Shown here piece by piece: positions 1 through 10,456 of a stretch of 64,000 nt of DNA (position 1 is the stretch's first letter; each line of letters begins with the position of its first letter). A program made the translations under genes and the position numbers. The notes beneath the pieces are model-generated. The model made no database searches. It saw only the letters and a list, made by a program, of their open reading frames with translations, and was not told the DNA's origin. Origin of the DNA: Gilliamella sp. Pas-s25 (lineage in GTDB: Bacteria; Pseudomonadota; Gammaproteobacteria; Enterobacterales; Orbaceae); assembly GCF_009795885.1 (NCBI RefSeq), contig NZ_WTEV01000013.1, forward strand, positions 1 through 64,000, written 5' to 3'.

Positions 1-115
1 TCGAGTTATGGTTGTTTTTTGCAGAATTATTATAACTCACATCATGCCGTCTAAAAAATAATCACGAAAGATCAACACGCCCTAGAAAGGAATAAAAAAG
101 TAAAGGATCATTTGC

Positions 116-571
116 ATGAAAAAAAACCTCATTCAAATACTAATAATGATTTTAATATTATCAACAACAACAGGATGCTGTCTGCTATTTCGCCAACCAG
201 TACGAGAACGACCTGATGTAGAATTAAATAACAATCAGCTATGTATCAGCATCCCCAAGGGAAAATACTCCCAAAATAGGTTGTTTAATATTAGGTTTAT
301 AAGTATCAGTGAGAAAATAAAAGATGGCCCTACGTATGATCGCACAAGATATTATAGTGGAATGACTGATACAGGCGTAAAAATGCAATACCAAGTTCAC
401 CCTGGTGAATGCTTAAATCTTGATTATCAATTTAAAACCGATGTACGTTACTATGTATTTATTAAAGCAAAGCAACAAAACAGCGAAGGTTGGAATATAG
501 TTAAAAGATTAGATAAAAGATTGATACTAAAAAAACAAGACGATGGCTCATTACAATTGTTAGAGTATTAA
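116..571 (+). CDS. Putative periplasmic lipoprotein, T6SS-immunity-like (copy A)
   Basis: A 151-residue secreted protein. It opens with a basic MKKN start and a hydrophobic stretch ending in a lipobox-like TTGCC (residues 18-22), so it is probably lipidated on Cys21. The rest is hydrophilic with an NNNQLCISIP motif near residue 38 and a GECL motif near residue 97. Both motifs recur in the next gene, so the two are tandem paralogues. The pattern (short lipoprotein, NxxLCI motif, tandem copies) resembles enterobacterial proteins annotated as putative T6SS immunity periplasmic lipoproteins. That is family recall, not a search. AGGA lies about 10 bases before the ATG. No effector gene is visible because the window starts just upstream. 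Confidence 0.75.
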   Translation: MKKNLIQILIMILILSTTTGCCLLFRQPVRERPDVELNNNQLCISIPKGKYSQNRLFNIRFISISEKIKDGPTYDRTRYYSGMTDTGVKMQYQVHPGECLNLDYQFKTDVRYYVFIKAKQQNSEGWNIVKRLDKRLILKKQDDGSLQLLEY

Positions 572-635
572 ACAAACAACATATTAAACCAATTTAAATA
601 ACAAACATAACTTTATCACAACAATAAATAACCTT

Positions 636-1094
636 ATGAAAAAGAACTTCGCAATTATATTATTAATTATTATTCCGTTAATATCACTAACAGGCTGCTA
701 CCCACACTACAAAACTGAAGTTGTTACTGCTACACCAGATATAACATTAAATAATGACAATCAACTATGTATCAGCATACCTACAAACCAAATTATGGCA
801 AACCAATCAATTCCCATTGATACTATTTATATTACAGAAACAACTCTGTCAGAAAAGGGCTTCCTAGAGGAATGGGAAAAAGATAATTGGAAAGGAGATA
901 ACATTCGTTCTGGCGAATGCTTGAAAATTGAATACCCTTTGCAAGCAAATACAACTTATCGCATTAAATTTACCAGTAAGTTGACTTCTGACCCAACATT
1001 CTATACATATTTTAGATGGATAAGGAAATTCCGCCTAGAAAAACAAAATGATGGTAAATTTAGACTATTATTGGACAACAAAGCTAATAAATAA
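636..1094 (+). CDS. Putative periplasmic lipoprotein, T6SS-immunity-like (copy B)
   Basis: A 152-residue lipoprotein with an MKKN start, a hydrophobic segment and lipobox LTGC (residues 18-21). It shares with copy A the LNN-(D)NQLCISIP motif, the GECL motif followed by an aromatic-rich strand, and a C-terminal LxKQxDGxxxLL signature, so it is a diverged duplicate. It lies 64 bases after copy A on the same strand, probably co-transcribed, and is followed by a clear hairpin at 1150-1175. No good Shine-Dalgarno is visible, only AT-rich sequence. The immunity role is inferred from family resemblance; a general stress or adhesion lipoprotein is also possible. Confidence 0.75.
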   Translation: MKKNFAIILLIIIPLISLTGCYPHYKTEVVTATPDITLNNDNQLCISIPTNQIMANQSIPIDTIYITETTLSEKGFLEEWEKDNWKGDNIRSGECLKIEYPLQANTTYRIKFTSKLTSDPTFYTYFRWIRKFRLEKQNDGKFRLLLDNKANK

Positions 1095-1149
1095 TAGCAC
1101 TTCAGCTCTAATTTAGCTCTATCCAAATTTAGCATTGACCTTAATTATC

Positions 1150-1175
1150 ATTAAGCTAGGGTAACCTAGCTTAAT
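1150..1175 (+). terminator. Hairpin terminator after the lipoprotein pair
   Basis: A perfect 11-bp stem (1150-1160 with 1165-1175) and a 4-base loop, GTAA, followed by an AT-rich but not strongly T-rich tail. It sits 55 bases after the second lipoprotein stop codon. Confidence 0.6.
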
Positions 1176-1222
1176 CATTATTATCAGATTAAATCAACAC
1201 ATAAAGCTCTACACGATTAAAA

Positions 1223-1240
1223 TGTAAATATAAATTTACT
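1223..1240 (+). promoter_or_regulatory. TyrR box 1 upstream of aroF
   Basis: TGTAAA-N6-TTTACT matches the TyrR consensus TGTAAAN6TTTACA at 11 of 12 fixed positions. It is the strongest and most distal of three boxes upstream of aroF. Its centre is 84 bp, about eight helical turns, from box 2. Confidence 0.85.
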
Positions 1241-1306
1241 AAAACCACAAAACAAAAACATTCCTCATAAATTCTGATTAATAAGTGAAAATTTCATTTA
1301 CTATTA

Positions 1307-1324
1307 TGTAATTTTGTGTTTACA
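1307..1324 (+). promoter_or_regulatory. TyrR box 2 upstream of aroF
   Basis: TGTAAT-N6-TTTACA, 11 of 12 consensus positions. Its centre is 31 bp (three helical turns) from box 3. The TTTACA half could also serve as a -35 element. Confidence 0.85.
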
Positions 1325-1337
1325 TAATAAGCGTTTG

Positions 1338-1355
1338 TGTAATTAATATTTTACA
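1338..1355 (+). promoter_or_regulatory. TyrR box 3 upstream of aroF
   Basis: TGTAAT-N6-TTTACA, 11 of 12 consensus positions. The TGTAAT half is one base from a TATAAT -10 element and lies 18 bases after TTGTGT (1314-1319), so the box probably overlaps the promoter and represses it directly. Confidence 0.8.
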
Positions 1356-1391
1356 TATAAAATATAAATGATTTTAACAAGGAAAATAAAA

Positions 1392-2477
1392 ATGTTAAAA
1401 GATACCCTAAATAATGTTCGAATCCGAGACGAACACATGTTAATCACCCCTGAAGAAATCAAACAGCTTTATCCTCTTTCTGAAGATTTAAAAAATCAAA
1501 TAGCCTCATCCCGCCAAACCGTTGTGGATATTTTAGAAAGGCGAGATCACCGATTACTTATCGTCTGTGGTCCTTGCTCTATTCATGATCCTATTGCAGC
1601 ACTTGAATATGCGCATAAATTAAAAAAACTCTCAGACGAAGTTAAAGATCACTTATTTATTGTCATGCGTGTTTATTTTGAAAAACCAAGAACCACTGTT
1701 GGTTGGAAAGGTTTGATTAACGATCCTCATATGGATAGCTCATTTGATATTGAGCATGGACTAAAAAAAGCACGTAAATTACTGCTCGATATTGCTGAAA
1801 TTGGCTTACCTATTGCAACCGAAGCGTTAGATCCCAACACACCACAATATATTGCCGATTTAATTAGCTGGTCAGCAATTGGCGCAAGAACCACTGAATC
1901 ACAAACCCATCGAGAAATGGCCTCAGGGCTTTCGATGCCTGTCGGTTTTAAAAATGGCACAGATGGTAGTTTGGATGTTGCCATTAACGCCATGAAATCA
2001 GCCTCTATGCCTCATCGTTTTGTAGGCATTAATCAACAAGGGCAAGTGACCGTTTTACAAACTGTGGGGAATCCACATGGCCATGTTATTTTGCGTGGTG
2101 GTAAATCACCTAACTTTGATGCTGAAAATGTCGCATTATGTGAAATTCAAATGCAAAAAGCAGGATTATTACCTAACTTAATGATTGACTGTAGCCATGC
2201 CAATTCCAACAAAGATTATCGCAATCAACCGATTGTTGCCAACTCAATTATTGAACAAATCAAACATGGTAATAATTCAATTATTGGCGTGATGATTGAA
2301 AGTAATTTATTTGAAGGCAACCAATCTTCTGAACAACCACCAGAGGACTTCAAATATGGTGTGTCGGTTACTGATGCATGCATTAACTGGGAAGAAACAG
2401 ACACACTATTGCGAAAAATGGATCATGTTTTAGCACAACCACTGATTGAAAGGCAAAAGCAATCGGTTACAGCTTAA
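1392..2477 (+). CDS. aroF: 3-deoxy-7-phosphoheptulonate (DAHP) synthase, tyrosine-sensitive type
   Basis: Catalyses the first step of the shikimate pathway, condensing phosphoenolpyruvate with erythrose 4-phosphate to DAHP in the cytoplasm. The 361-residue protein carries the class I signatures CGPCSIHDP, MRVYFEKPRTTVGWKG, GARTTESQTHRE and DCSHANSNKDY. The N-terminus (LNNVRIRDEHMLITPEEIK) and the overall match resemble E. coli AroF rather than AroG or AroH. The ATG at 1392 is chosen over 1368 because AAGGAAA lies seven bases upstream and the enteric proteins start here. Three TyrR boxes precede it, supporting tyrosine/TyrR repression. Unlike E. coli, no tyrA follows; a terminator ends the transcript. 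Confidence 0.96.
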   Translation: MLKDTLNNVRIRDEHMLITPEEIKQLYPLSEDLKNQIASSRQTVVDILERRDHRLLIVCGPCSIHDPIAALEYAHKLKKLSDEVKDHLFIVMRVYFEKPRTTVGWKGLINDPHMDSSFDIEHGLKKARKLLLDIAEIGLPIATEALDPNTPQYIADLISWSAIGARTTESQTHREMASGLSMPVGFKNGTDGSLDVAINAMKSASMPHRFVGINQQGQVTVLQTVGNPHGHVILRGGKSPNFDAENVALCEIQMQKAGLLPNLMIDCSHANSNKDYRNQPIVANSIIEQIKHGNNSIIGVMIESNLFEGNQSSEQPPEDFKYGVSVTDACINWEETDTLLRKMDHVLAQPLIERQKQSVTA

Positions 2478-2492
2478 TCGATCAATAGATAA

Positions 2493-2524
2493 ATATATCG
2501 CCGACATTATTATCGGCGATATAT
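2493..2524. terminator. Terminator between convergent aroF and purL
   Basis: A perfect 12-bp stem (2493-2504 with 2513-2524) and an 8-base loop, followed on the plus strand by a T-run at 2525-2529. It ends aroF and may also serve purL from the other side. Confidence 0.85.
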
Positions 2525-2527
2525 TTT

Positions 2528-5500
2528 TTAACCTAGCTGCTTACGAGCATTACGGAACATTCGCATCCATGGGCTATCTTCGCCCCAATTATCTGGGTAC
2601 CAAGAATTTGTTACAGTTCTAAATACCCGCTCTGGATGTGGCATCATAATAGTTGCTCGCCCATCTTCAGATGTCACTGCTGTAATACCGTTTGGCGAAC
2701 CATTTGGATTGGCAGGATACTGCTGTGTTACTTTACCATAATGGTCAATATAACATGCCGCAATTAATCCTGATGATTCTAAATTGGTTAGATGCGCATC
2801 ATCACTAACCTCAACACGTCCTTCCCCGTGTGAAACCGCAATTGGCATATGTGATCCCGCCATATCAGTAAATAGCAACGAAGGGCTTGATTGAATTTGC
2901 ACTAAGCTAAAGCGCGCTTCAAAACGTTCTGACAAATTACGCACAAAACGAGGCCACAAGTTAGCACCAGGAATCAGATCTTTCAGATTCGACATCATCT
3001 GACAACCGTTACAAACCCCTAACGATAACGTATCTTTGCGATGAAAGAATCGTTCAAATTCATCGCGCACCTTTTGGTTAAATAAAATCGATTTAGCCCA
3101 ACCTTCACCCGCGCCTAGCACATCGCCATAAGAAAAGCCACCACAAGCAACCAGTGTACTAAATGGATCAAGCGTAATACGACCTGAAAGTAAATCGGTC
3201 ATATGCACATCAATGGCTTCAAAGCCAGCTCTATCAAATGCAGCGGCCATTTCGACATGCGAATTAACCCCTTGTTCACGTAAAATGGCAACTTTAGGTT
3301 TTGCACCTTTAGCAATATAAGGCGCAGCAATGTCCGTTTGTGGATCGAAAGTTAAGTGCACATTTAAGCCTGGATCATCTTCATTTTGTTTCGCTTGATG
3401 TTCTTGATCGGCACACTCAGGATTATCACGTAACCGCTGCATCTGCCAAGTTGTTTCGGCCCACCATGTTCTTAACATTGAGCGCGACTCACTATAAACC
3501 ACAGCAGATTTATTACGCACAATAAATTGTTGTCCTGCTTTAGCACGACCCAAAGCATGAACCGTATGGGATAAGCCAAACTGCTTAAAGCAAGCCATCA
3601 CATCATCTAAACAACTATTGGCCACCTGAATAACAGCGCCAAGCTCCTCATTAAATAGCGAAGCAATCACATCATGGCCTAATTGAGAAATATCAACATC
3701 AACACCACAATGCCCAGCAAAAGCCATCTCGGCTAATGTAACAAACAGCCCCCCATCGGAACGATCATGATAAGCAAGCAGAGCATTTTGACTGACTAAA
3801 GCTTGAATGGCTTGATAAAAATTAAGCAGATCTTTAGAGTTATGTACATCCGCAGTTTGTTGACCTAAATGACGATAAACTTGCGCCAGCGCAGTTGCGC
3901 CTAATGCTTGATGACCGTTTGATAAATCAACCAACAATAATGTATTATCTTGATCGGTACGCAATTGTGGTGTCACGGTTTTACGCACATCTTCAACGCG
4001 TGCAAATGCTGAAATCACCAACGATAACGGCGACGTCACTGTTTTCTGTTCGCCATCTTGTTGCCATGTGGTTTTCATCGACATCGAATCTTTACCAACT
4101 GGAATTGCAAGTCCCAATGCTGGGCATAGATCTTCACCTATTGCTTTAACGGCCTGATAAAGCCCAGCATCTTCACCCGGATGGCCAGCAGCGGCCATCC
4201 AGTTAGCTGAAAGCTTAATGCGTTTGATATCGCCAATATTCGTTGCGGCAATATTGGTAATCGCCTCACCAACAGCAAGTCTTGCCGAGGCAGCAAAGTT
4301 AATTAGTGCAACTGGCGCGCGCTCCCCAATGGACATAGCTTCGCCATAATAACTATCAAAACTTGCGGTGGTAACAGCACAATCGGCAACAGGTACTTGC
4401 CAAGGACCGACCATTTGATCGCGCGATACCATCCCCGTCACAGAGCGATCGCCAATGGTAATTAAAAAGGTCTTTTCGGCAACCGTTGGCAAATGTAAAA
4501 CCCGTTTGACTGCATCATATAAATTAATGTCAGCAGTTGAAAAATTATCACCATGCGCCTGATGTGTTTTTACATCGCGTTGCATTTTAGGCGTTTTACC
4601 AAGAAGTACATCCAATGGCAAATTAATTGGATTATTATTAAAATGATCATCATGCAAAGTAACAGCTTTATTCGCTGTTGCCTCACCAATAACGGCATAA
4701 GGCGCTCGTTCACGCTGACAGAGCTCGTCAAACAATGCTAATTTATCGGAATGGATAGCAAGCACATAACGTTCTTGCGATTCATTACACCAGATTTCTA
4801 GCGGGGACATACCCGGCTCATCACTGAGTATTTTTCGGAGCTCAAATTGACCACCACAGCCCCCGTCACTAACCAGCTCAGGCATCGCATTAGATAACCC
4901 ACCGGCACCCACATCATGAATAAATAAGATAGGGTTATCTTCGCCTAATTGCCAGCAACGATCGATAACTTCTTGACAACGGCGCTCCATTTCAGGGTTA
5001 TCGCGCTGAACAGAAGCAAAATCCAAATCAGCATCAGACTGGCCCGACGCCATAGACGACGCCGCCCCACCGCCTAAGCCAATATTCATCGCAGGACCAC
5101 CTAACACAATCAACTTAGCGCCAGCCGGAAACTTACCTTTTTGAATATGTTCACGGCGAATATTACCCATACCACCCGCTAACATAATCGGTTTATGATA
5201 ACCTCTCACTTCTTCGCCATTATGGCTATTTACTCGCTCTTCATAAGTGCGAAAATAGCCTAATAAAGCTGGACGACCAAATTCATTATTAAACGCCGCT
5301 CCCCCTAAAGGACCCTCCATCATAATATCAAACGCACTGACAATACGATCAGGCTTACCAAAATCGTATTCCCAAGGCTGTTCAAAGTTAGGAATACGCA
5401 AATTAGAAACCGAAAACCCAACCAATCCCGCTTTCGGTTTAGCCCCGCGCCCTGTTGCACCCTCGTCACGAATCTCACCACCACTCCCAGTTGCCGCACC

Positions 5501-6430
5501 CGGCCAAGGCGATATGGCGGTTGGATGATTATGCGTTTCCACTTTCATTAAAATATCCGCATATTCTTGATGATAACCGTAGGTTTTATTCTCATTATCT
5601 GCAAAAAAGCGCCCAACGATTGAGCCATCCATTACAGCGGCATTATCCTTATAAGCAGACGAAACATAATCAGGAGTGTGTTCAAAAGTATTTTTGATCA
5701 TCTTAAACAGTGATTTAGGCTGCTTTACCCCATCAATAATCCAATCAGCATTAAAAATCTTATGGCGACAATGCTCTGAGTTGGCTTGCGCAAACATATA
5801 AAGTTCAATATCTGTCGGATTACGATTTAATTTTTTAAAATTTTCAACTAAATAATCAATCTCATCAGATGCTAACGCTAAACCTAATTTTAGGTTAGCC
5901 TCTTCTAACGCCTTGCGCCCTTGGCCTAATAAATCAACGGTTGTCACAGGCGTTGGAGACTCAACGTAGAATAGCTGCTCGGCTTGCTCAACACGACTAA
6001 AAACAGCTTCCATCATGCGATCGTGAATCAATGATAAAAAATCATTTTTTTGTGAATTGATTAATGGCGAACTCACTTGCACATAATAAGCGATTCCCCG
6101 CTCAATACGGCGAATCTGCGACAAGCCACAATTATGCGCAATGTCGGTCGCTTTTGACGACCAAGGCGAAATCGTTCCAGCTCTTGGAGTAACTAAAAAA
6201 AGTTGCTGGCTGGATGTCTCTTTGATATCGATTTGTGCGGTTTTAGGACCGTATTGCAATAATTTATCTAGCGTTAACTGTTGTTCGTCCGTCAATTTAT
6301 CAGCCAAATCAACAAAATGAATATATTGTGCTTCAATATCAATAACAGGAATGGATTGTTCACGGCAAACAGATAGGATTTTACTAATACGAAATGCAGA
6401 TAAAGCAGAACAGCCAGCTAAAATTTTCAT
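2528..6430 (-). CDS. purL: Phosphoribosylformylglycinamidine synthase (single-chain)
   Basis: Converts FGAR, glutamine and ATP to FGAM, the fourth step of de novo purine synthesis. At 1300 residues it is the large single-chain form of gammaproteobacteria: a PurS-like N-terminal region, tandem PurM-like ATP-grasp-independent synthetase domains (for example [20 protein letters not shown] and GGGAASSM), and a C-terminal class I glutamine amidotransferase with nucleophile motif [10 protein letters not shown] and HPERVFR. The start is set at 6430 ([13 protein letters not shown]), matching enteric PurL and preceded by AAAGAG. The upstream in-frame ATG at 6457 gives an unconserved nine-residue extension. 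Single gene, convergent with aroF. Confidence 0.97.
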   Translation of the reverse strand: MKILAGCSALSAFRISKILSVCREQSIPVIDIEAQYIHFVDLADKLTDEQQLTLDKLLQYGPKTAQIDIKETSSQQLFLVTPRAGTISPWSSKATDIAHNCGLSQIRRIERGIAYYVQVSSPLINSQKNDFLSLIHDRMMEAVFSRVEQAEQLFYVESPTPVTTVDLLGQGRKALEEANLKLGLALASDEIDYLVENFKKLNRNPTDIELYMFAQANSEHCRHKIFNADWIIDGVKQPKSLFKMIKNTFEHTPDYVSSAYKDNAAVMDGSIVGRFFADNENKTYGYHQEYADILMKVETHNHPTAISPWPGAATGSGGEIRDEGATGRGAKPKAGLVGFSVSNLRIPNFEQPWEYDFGKPDRIVSAFDIMMEGPLGGAAFNNEFGRPALLGYFRTYEERVNSHNGEEVRGYHKPIMLAGGMGNIRREHIQKGKFPAGAKLIVLGGPAMNIGLGGGAASSMASGQSDADLDFASVQRDNPEMERRCQEVIDRCWQLGEDNPILFIHDVGAGGLSNAMPELVSDGGCGGQFELRKILSDEPGMSPLEIWCNESQERYVLAIHSDKLALFDELCQRERAPYAVIGEATANKAVTLHDDHFNNNPINLPLDVLLGKTPKMQRDVKTHQAHGDNFSTADINLYDAVKRVLHLPTVAEKTFLITIGDRSVTGMVSRDQMVGPWQVPVADCAVTTASFDSYYGEAMSIGERAPVALINFAASARLAVGEAITNIAATNIGDIKRIKLSANWMAAAGHPGEDAGLYQAVKAIGEDLCPALGLAIPVGKDSMSMKTTWQQDGEQKTVTSPLSLVISAFARVEDVRKTVTPQLRTDQDNTLLLVDLSNGHQALGATALAQVYRHLGQQTADVHNSKDLLNFYQAIQALVSQNALLAYHDRSDGGLFVTLAEMAFAGHCGVDVDISQLGHDVIASLFNEELGAVIQVANSCLDDVMACFKQFGLSHTVHALGRAKAGQQFIVRNKSAVVYSESRSMLRTWWAETTWQMQRLRDNPECADQEHQAKQNEDDPGLNVHLTFDPQTDIAAPYIAKGAKPKVAILREQGVNSHVEMAAAFDRAGFEAIDVHMTDLLSGRITLDPFSTLVACGGFSYGDVLGAGEGWAKSILFNQKVRDEFERFFHRKDTLSLGVCNGCQMMSNLKDLIPGANLWPRFVRNLSERFEARFSLVQIQSSPSLLFTDMAGSHMPIAVSHGEGRVEVSDDAHLTNLESSGLIAACYIDHYGKVTQQYPANPNGSPNGITAVTSEDGRATIMMPHPERVFRTVTNSWYPDNWGEDSPWMRMFRNARKQLG

Positions 6431-7576
6431 GCTAATTACTCTTTTTAAGCCAAACATAGGTTAAAAAATAGAACAACATTATAAAAGAAAGTGAACAATG
6501 TGGCTATCTTAAATACAGCTTATATTGAAATGGTTAAAAGTCATCAACCTTACATCCAAATTAAAAATAGTAGATTAATTAAAAATACTTTTAATACAGT
6601 TAAAATTTATTTTTCTCTATTCGAAAATGTATAAGATGTTTTATCCAAAACCGTTTAACTGGATTTAATATAATTATTTTATGAAGTTTTTCTTGGTTCT
6701 AGTAAAAGTAAACCTTTTCGTATTGCATACCTGAATTAAAAGTAGGCATCCTCTTTTTTGGCTTTACCATTCGTTTAAAATAAATAGACTTAATGAGTTT
6801 TTGCTTTATTCGAAATTTATCACTCTCCTTAAACAAATTAAAAATAGATTAGTTTTTGTAAAAAATATTCAGGAGTCTATACCGTTTCGTGATTTGTCGA
6901 AGCTTTGCAGTAACTATTCGTTAATACATGTGATCACCATCATATCAATCAGCAATTCACGAACCCCGCCTGCCAACGCACAACAGGGAAAGCTGAAAGC
7001 GATAGGGACTTTCATGGCGATGTAGCATAGATAGGTTTTATTATTGTGTTGAGCTTGCCGTCTTAATTTATCTTCAATGGACTTTTCGATTTTAACCAGA
7101 CGTTTAATTCCATAATTGATGCTTTTATAACGTTCCTTCTCACTGACTAAAGGAACAAACAGCTTTAACTAAGCTTTCTTTAGCTCGTTATAAAGGTTCA
7201 GGCATCAGTTTAGTTTTTTATGTATATTTATCACTATAATTAACGTGAGTAATTCCTACAAATAAAGTGTTGTAACCTAATTGTACTTAAGCAATGTTAT
7301 TTATGCTCATAAAAAAATGAATAAAATAAACACTTTTCCTGAATAATCTTTTATTACTTTGTCTCTGATTGAATCCATAGTTGCTTGTTTTTAAAATCAA
7401 TTTTTAGAATATTTTTCCTAAGAAAATCAAATCGTATCAGGAATATTAATGGCTACTGAGCTAAATACAATAAAAAAGTTCTATAGAATTTGGTGAATTT
7501 TGATTACGGTTTGGTCATGCGGTGTTTAAATAGGAATATATTTTGCATGGTATTTAATGCCTAGTCATCCTAGGCA
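6431..7576. other. Gene-free scar between purL and flgJ
   Basis: About 1.1 kb with no convincing intact gene. It contains a shrunken IS copy (about 7035-7260, listed separately). The stretch 6870-7020 is less AT-rich and has short open frames on both strands that match nothing I recognise. The rest is AT-rich with many stops. In enteric flagellar clusters flgK and flgL follow flgJ; here nothing resembling them is present. Confidence 0.7.
7035..7260 (-). mobile_element. Decayed IS481-like element remnant
   Basis: Read on the minus strand from 7260, it begins with TGTAGGAATTAC, the same outer end as the IS at 63048, then an ATACATAAAAAAC stretch that matches the transposase start region there. 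It jumps, apparently by an internal deletion of about 100 bp between short TATAAC repeats, to a segment encoding ERYKSINYGIKRLVK and IEDKLRRQAQ, the counterpart of residues around 63275-63363 in the right-hand element. Homology stops near 7035. The catalytic domain is entirely missing. Confidence 0.85.
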
Positions 7577-7577
7577 T
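7557..7577 (-). terminator. Hairpin at the end of the flg operon
   Basis: A perfect 8-bp stem ATGCCTAG/CTAGGCAT with loop TCATC, touching the last base of the flgJ stop codon. The minus-strand tail is AT-rich rather than a pure T-run, so it may be a weak terminator or a 3' stabilising hairpin. Confidence 0.5.
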
Positions 7578-8611
7578 CAATTAAACGCAATTTTTCTAAA
7601 CCCTGATGCCATTGTTGGTTGATTATTTTGGGTAATTTGTTCGATACGATTGATGATCTGTATAAGTTTATCACTATAATTTGGATCAGTTGCATAATGT
7701 GCTGCTTGTAATTCTTTGGCAGCTGTTCTGGCATCTGGTGCGTTAACAACAGCACGATAACGTGGATTTTTGGTTAATAAATTAAGATAGTCGGTTAACG
7801 CTTGTTGTTTACTATTATAGACTCTAAAATTATCCTCAATTTTAGTCATTTTATTATTAACCAATTCTTGTGTGATTAAGCGAGTAGAATCCCCTTGCCA
7901 TGACGCATTGGCTTTGATACCAAAATAATTGTGGCTTACTTGATTATTGGTGGTTTTGATCTGTTTTTGTCCCCAGCCTGTTTCTAATGCAGCTTGTGCA
8001 ATAATCACTTCATAAGCAATACCTGAATGTTTAGCTGCCTGCTTAGCTGGCTCTAACCAATCTTTTACAAATTTAACGATATGATCGTCTTTACCCTCTT
8101 TTATTGGTGTATTTAAAGATAATTGATTAGTTGGATTGGTTTGATTTGCTTTATGACTTTGGTAAAGCATTTGCCCCCATGCTTGAGGCGATAAATTAGA
8201 GGGTGCATTACTAAATAAAGACTGAGCTAAATGAAGATTTTGCTCAGTTTTATTTGAATTAGCCTGTGATGAATTAGCTTGTGAGTTAATATTAATTGAT
8301 GGTGAAACCTTGTTAGTTAACTGTTTGGTGAGCATCTGGGCTAATCCAAACCCTTTACCCGCTGCCTGCTGTGCAATTTGTTGATCAAACATTGAAGTAA
8401 ATAGCTGTGAAGCAGACTGACCAAATAAACCACTTTCAGGTACAGCTTTACGCATTGATTGCATCATCATATTAATAAATAATGATTCAAATTGCTTAGC
8501 AACTTGTTTAACACCTTCAGATGAACCATTTATTGCACTACGCTTTAGTTGGTTAAGACCCGATAAATCATAGGCAAAACGGTTGAATGATTGACCAATT
8601 TTAGTATTCAT
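7577..8611 (-). CDS. flgJ: Flagellar rod-assembly protein with muramidase domain
   Basis: A dual-function periplasmic protein: residues about 1-100 form the rod-cap/scaffold domain (motif QFESLFINMMMQSMRKA), and residues about 190-340 form a glucosaminidase-type peptidoglycan hydrolase that opens the wall for the rod. The putative catalytic Glu is in AALETGWGQ. A Gln/Asn/Ser-rich linker separates the two. At 344 residues it is slightly longer than the enteric protein (about 313), mostly in the linker. The start is the ATG at 8611; a TTG two codons upstream is less likely. It is the last gene of the leftward flg operon, 12 bases after flgI. Confidence 0.93.
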   Translation of the reverse strand: MNTKIGQSFNRFAYDLSGLNQLKRSAINGSSEGVKQVAKQFESLFINMMMQSMRKAVPESGLFGQSASQLFTSMFDQQIAQQAAGKGFGLAQMLTKQLTNKVSPSININSQANSSQANSNKTEQNLHLAQSLFSNAPSNLSPQAWGQMLYQSHKANQTNPTNQLSLNTPIKEGKDDHIVKFVKDWLEPAKQAAKHSGIAYEVIIAQAALETGWGQKQIKTTNNQVSHNYFGIKANASWQGDSTRLITQELVNNKMTKIEDNFRVYNSKQQALTDYLNLLTKNPRYRAVVNAPDARTAAKELQAAHYATDPNYSDKLIQIINRIEQITQNNQPTMASGFRKIAFN

Positions 8612-8623
8612 AAGCAATATTCT

Positions 8624-9745
8624 TTAAATAGTTTCAAGCGTAGCATGTAAACAACCCGCTGATTTTAGTGCCTCAAGAATCGACATTAATTCGGTCGGGT
8701 TTGCACCTAACAAGTTCAGTGATTTAATAACACGTTTTAAGTCAGCGCCTGCGGCTAAATTATGTAATGCCCCACCTTCTTGCTCAATACTTACTTGTGT
8801 ATCAGGTGTTACCACTGTTGTACCACCGGCTAATGGTGTATTGGGTTGACTGACTTTTAATTTATTATTCACCACAACAGATAAATTACCATGCGCTACA
8901 GCACAATTATCTAGCTGCACTTTTTGATTCATCACAACAACGCCTGTTCGCGTATTGATAACAACTTTGGCAGAAATTGGCGTGCGACCTATTTCTAAAT
9001 TTTGTATTTTAGATAAAAATTGTACACGTGCGTGGCTTTCTTTTGGCATTTTTAGAGAAACCGTTGTGCCATCTAAGGCAACTGCACTATTTTTTTGTAA
9101 TTTATTAATTGCTTCCGATATTTTTAAAGCTCGAGTAAAGTCAAATTGGTTAAGATGCAAATGGATAATGTCTTGTTCATCTAAACGAGTAGCTAACTGA
9201 CGTTCAATCGTTGCGCCATTTGGAATGGTGGCTCCTGCTGTTTGATTAACACTAACACTACTTCCTTTACTGCTGGCGCCCGCTCCTCCAACAAAAAGGT
9301 TACCTTGAGCAATAGCATACACTTGATTATCGACCCCTTTTAATGGGGTCATGATCAATGTGCCACCACGCAAGCTTTTTGCATTACCAAGCGAAGACAC
9401 AACCACATCAAGTTGTTGCCCAACACGCGAATAAGAAGGTAATTTGGCAGTTACCATGACCGCGGCAACATTTTTTAATTGCATATTACTGCCTGACGGT
9501 ACAGTAATACCTAGCTGAGATAACATGTTGGTAATACTTTGAATAGTAAAAGGTGTTTGCGAGGTTTGATCGCCTGTGCCATCAAGCCCAACAACAATAC
9601 CATAACCAACTAAAGCATTGTCTCTTACACCTTCAATAGTCACTAAATCACGAATACGTTCAGCATGTCCATTAGGTATGAACAATATCATCATAAAGAT
9701 AAAGCCAAAAAAGAGGCGCAATTTTCTTATCATAATCAGGCTCAT
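8624..9745 (-). CDS. flgI: Flagellar P-ring protein
   Basis: Builds the P ring that forms the bushing of the flagellar rod in the peptidoglycan layer. A signal peptide ends at GHA before the mature start [15 protein letters not shown]. Family motifs [33 protein letters not shown] and [11 protein letters not shown] are all present, and the two conserved Cys of the mature protein are seen in DNCAVAHGN and SAGCL. The start at 9745 overlaps the flgH stop codon (TAATG), suggesting translational coupling. An ATG at 9733 is an alternative that leaves a shorter signal peptide. Length is normal. Confidence 0.95.
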   Translation of the reverse strand: MSLIMIRKLRLFFGFIFMMILFIPNGHAERIRDLVTIEGVRDNALVGYGIVVGLDGTGDQTSQTPFTIQSITNMLSQLGITVPSGSNMQLKNVAAVMVTAKLPSYSRVGQQLDVVVSSLGNAKSLRGGTLIMTPLKGVDNQVYAIAQGNLFVGGAGASSKGSSVSVNQTAGATIPNGATIERQLATRLDEQDIIHLHLNQFDFTRALKISEAINKLQKNSAVALDGTTVSLKMPKESHARVQFLSKIQNLEIGRTPISAKVVINTRTGVVVMNQKVQLDNCAVAHGNLSVVVNNKLKVSQPNTPLAGGTTVVTPDTQVSIEQEGGALHNLAAGADLKRVIKSLNLLGANPTELMSILEALKSAGCLHATLETI

Positions 9746-10446
9746 TAAAATGGTGAAAGATTTAAAAATAGGCGTTGTAACCAACCCATTGTTTGTGCTT
9801 CGTCAATATATCCATTACCGACATATTCAATACGAGCATCAGCAACCTGTGTTGAAATAACGGTGTTATTACCACTTATTGTTCTAGGGTTTACCACGCC
9901 AGAAAAGCGGATAAATTCGGTGCCTTGATTAATCGCAATCTGTTTTTCACCGATCACCTTTAAATTACCATTAATCATGACATCTTGAACGGTGACGGTG
10001 ATAGTACCACTAAACGTGTTTTTAGCATTAGCGCCACCGGCCCCTTTAAAATCATTGCCACCTGCAATATCCGTTTCAGCTTTGCCTCTGCCAACTAATC
10101 CATCGAGAAACGTAGGCAGCTTTTTTATACCTAAATTAACCGAGCCATTACGCCCTGCATTCACAGATGAGCTTTTGCTGGCACTGACGTTTTCCTGTAA
10201 AACAATGGTCAATACATCACCAATATTACGCGGACGGCGATCTTCAAACATGGGTTGATACCCAAAACTGCTTGGCTGAGCGGCTTGATAAATAGAGCCG
10301 CTAGTATTTACAATGGTGGGCATTTGCGGAACAATGCTCGTTTTGCCTTCAACTAAAGCTTGCTTAGGTAATTGTGCGCAACTAAATAAGCAACTAAACA
10401 AAAAGAAGGCAATTGGAATATAAAAATATCTCAATAGACTTATCAT
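9745..10446 (-). CDS. flgH: Flagellar L-ring lipoprotein
   Basis: Forms the L ring in the outer membrane. The 233-residue precursor has a signal peptide with lipobox LFSC (Cys23). Family motifs include SLFEDRR-like [33 protein letters not shown] and a C-terminal [18 protein letters not shown]. Position between flgG and flgI matches the enteric flg operon. The stop codon overlaps the flgI start. Confidence 0.95.
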   Translation of the reverse strand: MISLLRYFYIPIAFFLFSCLFSCAQLPKQALVEGKTSIVPQMPTIVNTSGSIYQAAQPSSFGYQPMFEDRRPRNIGDVLTIVLQENVSASKSSSVNAGRNGSVNLGIKKLPTFLDGLVGRGKAETDIAGGNDFKGAGGANAKNTFSGTITVTVQDVMINGNLKVIGEKQIAINQGTEFIRFSGVVNPRTISGNNTVISTQVADARIEYVGNGYIDEAQTMGWLQRLFLNLSPF

Positions 10447-10456
10447 ATTGTTAATG

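Noticed and set aside
6801-7025. 74-codon open frame in the purL-flgJ scar as a gene
   Set aside because: No Shine-Dalgarno, no domain, and it overlaps IS debris with competing short frames on the other strand.
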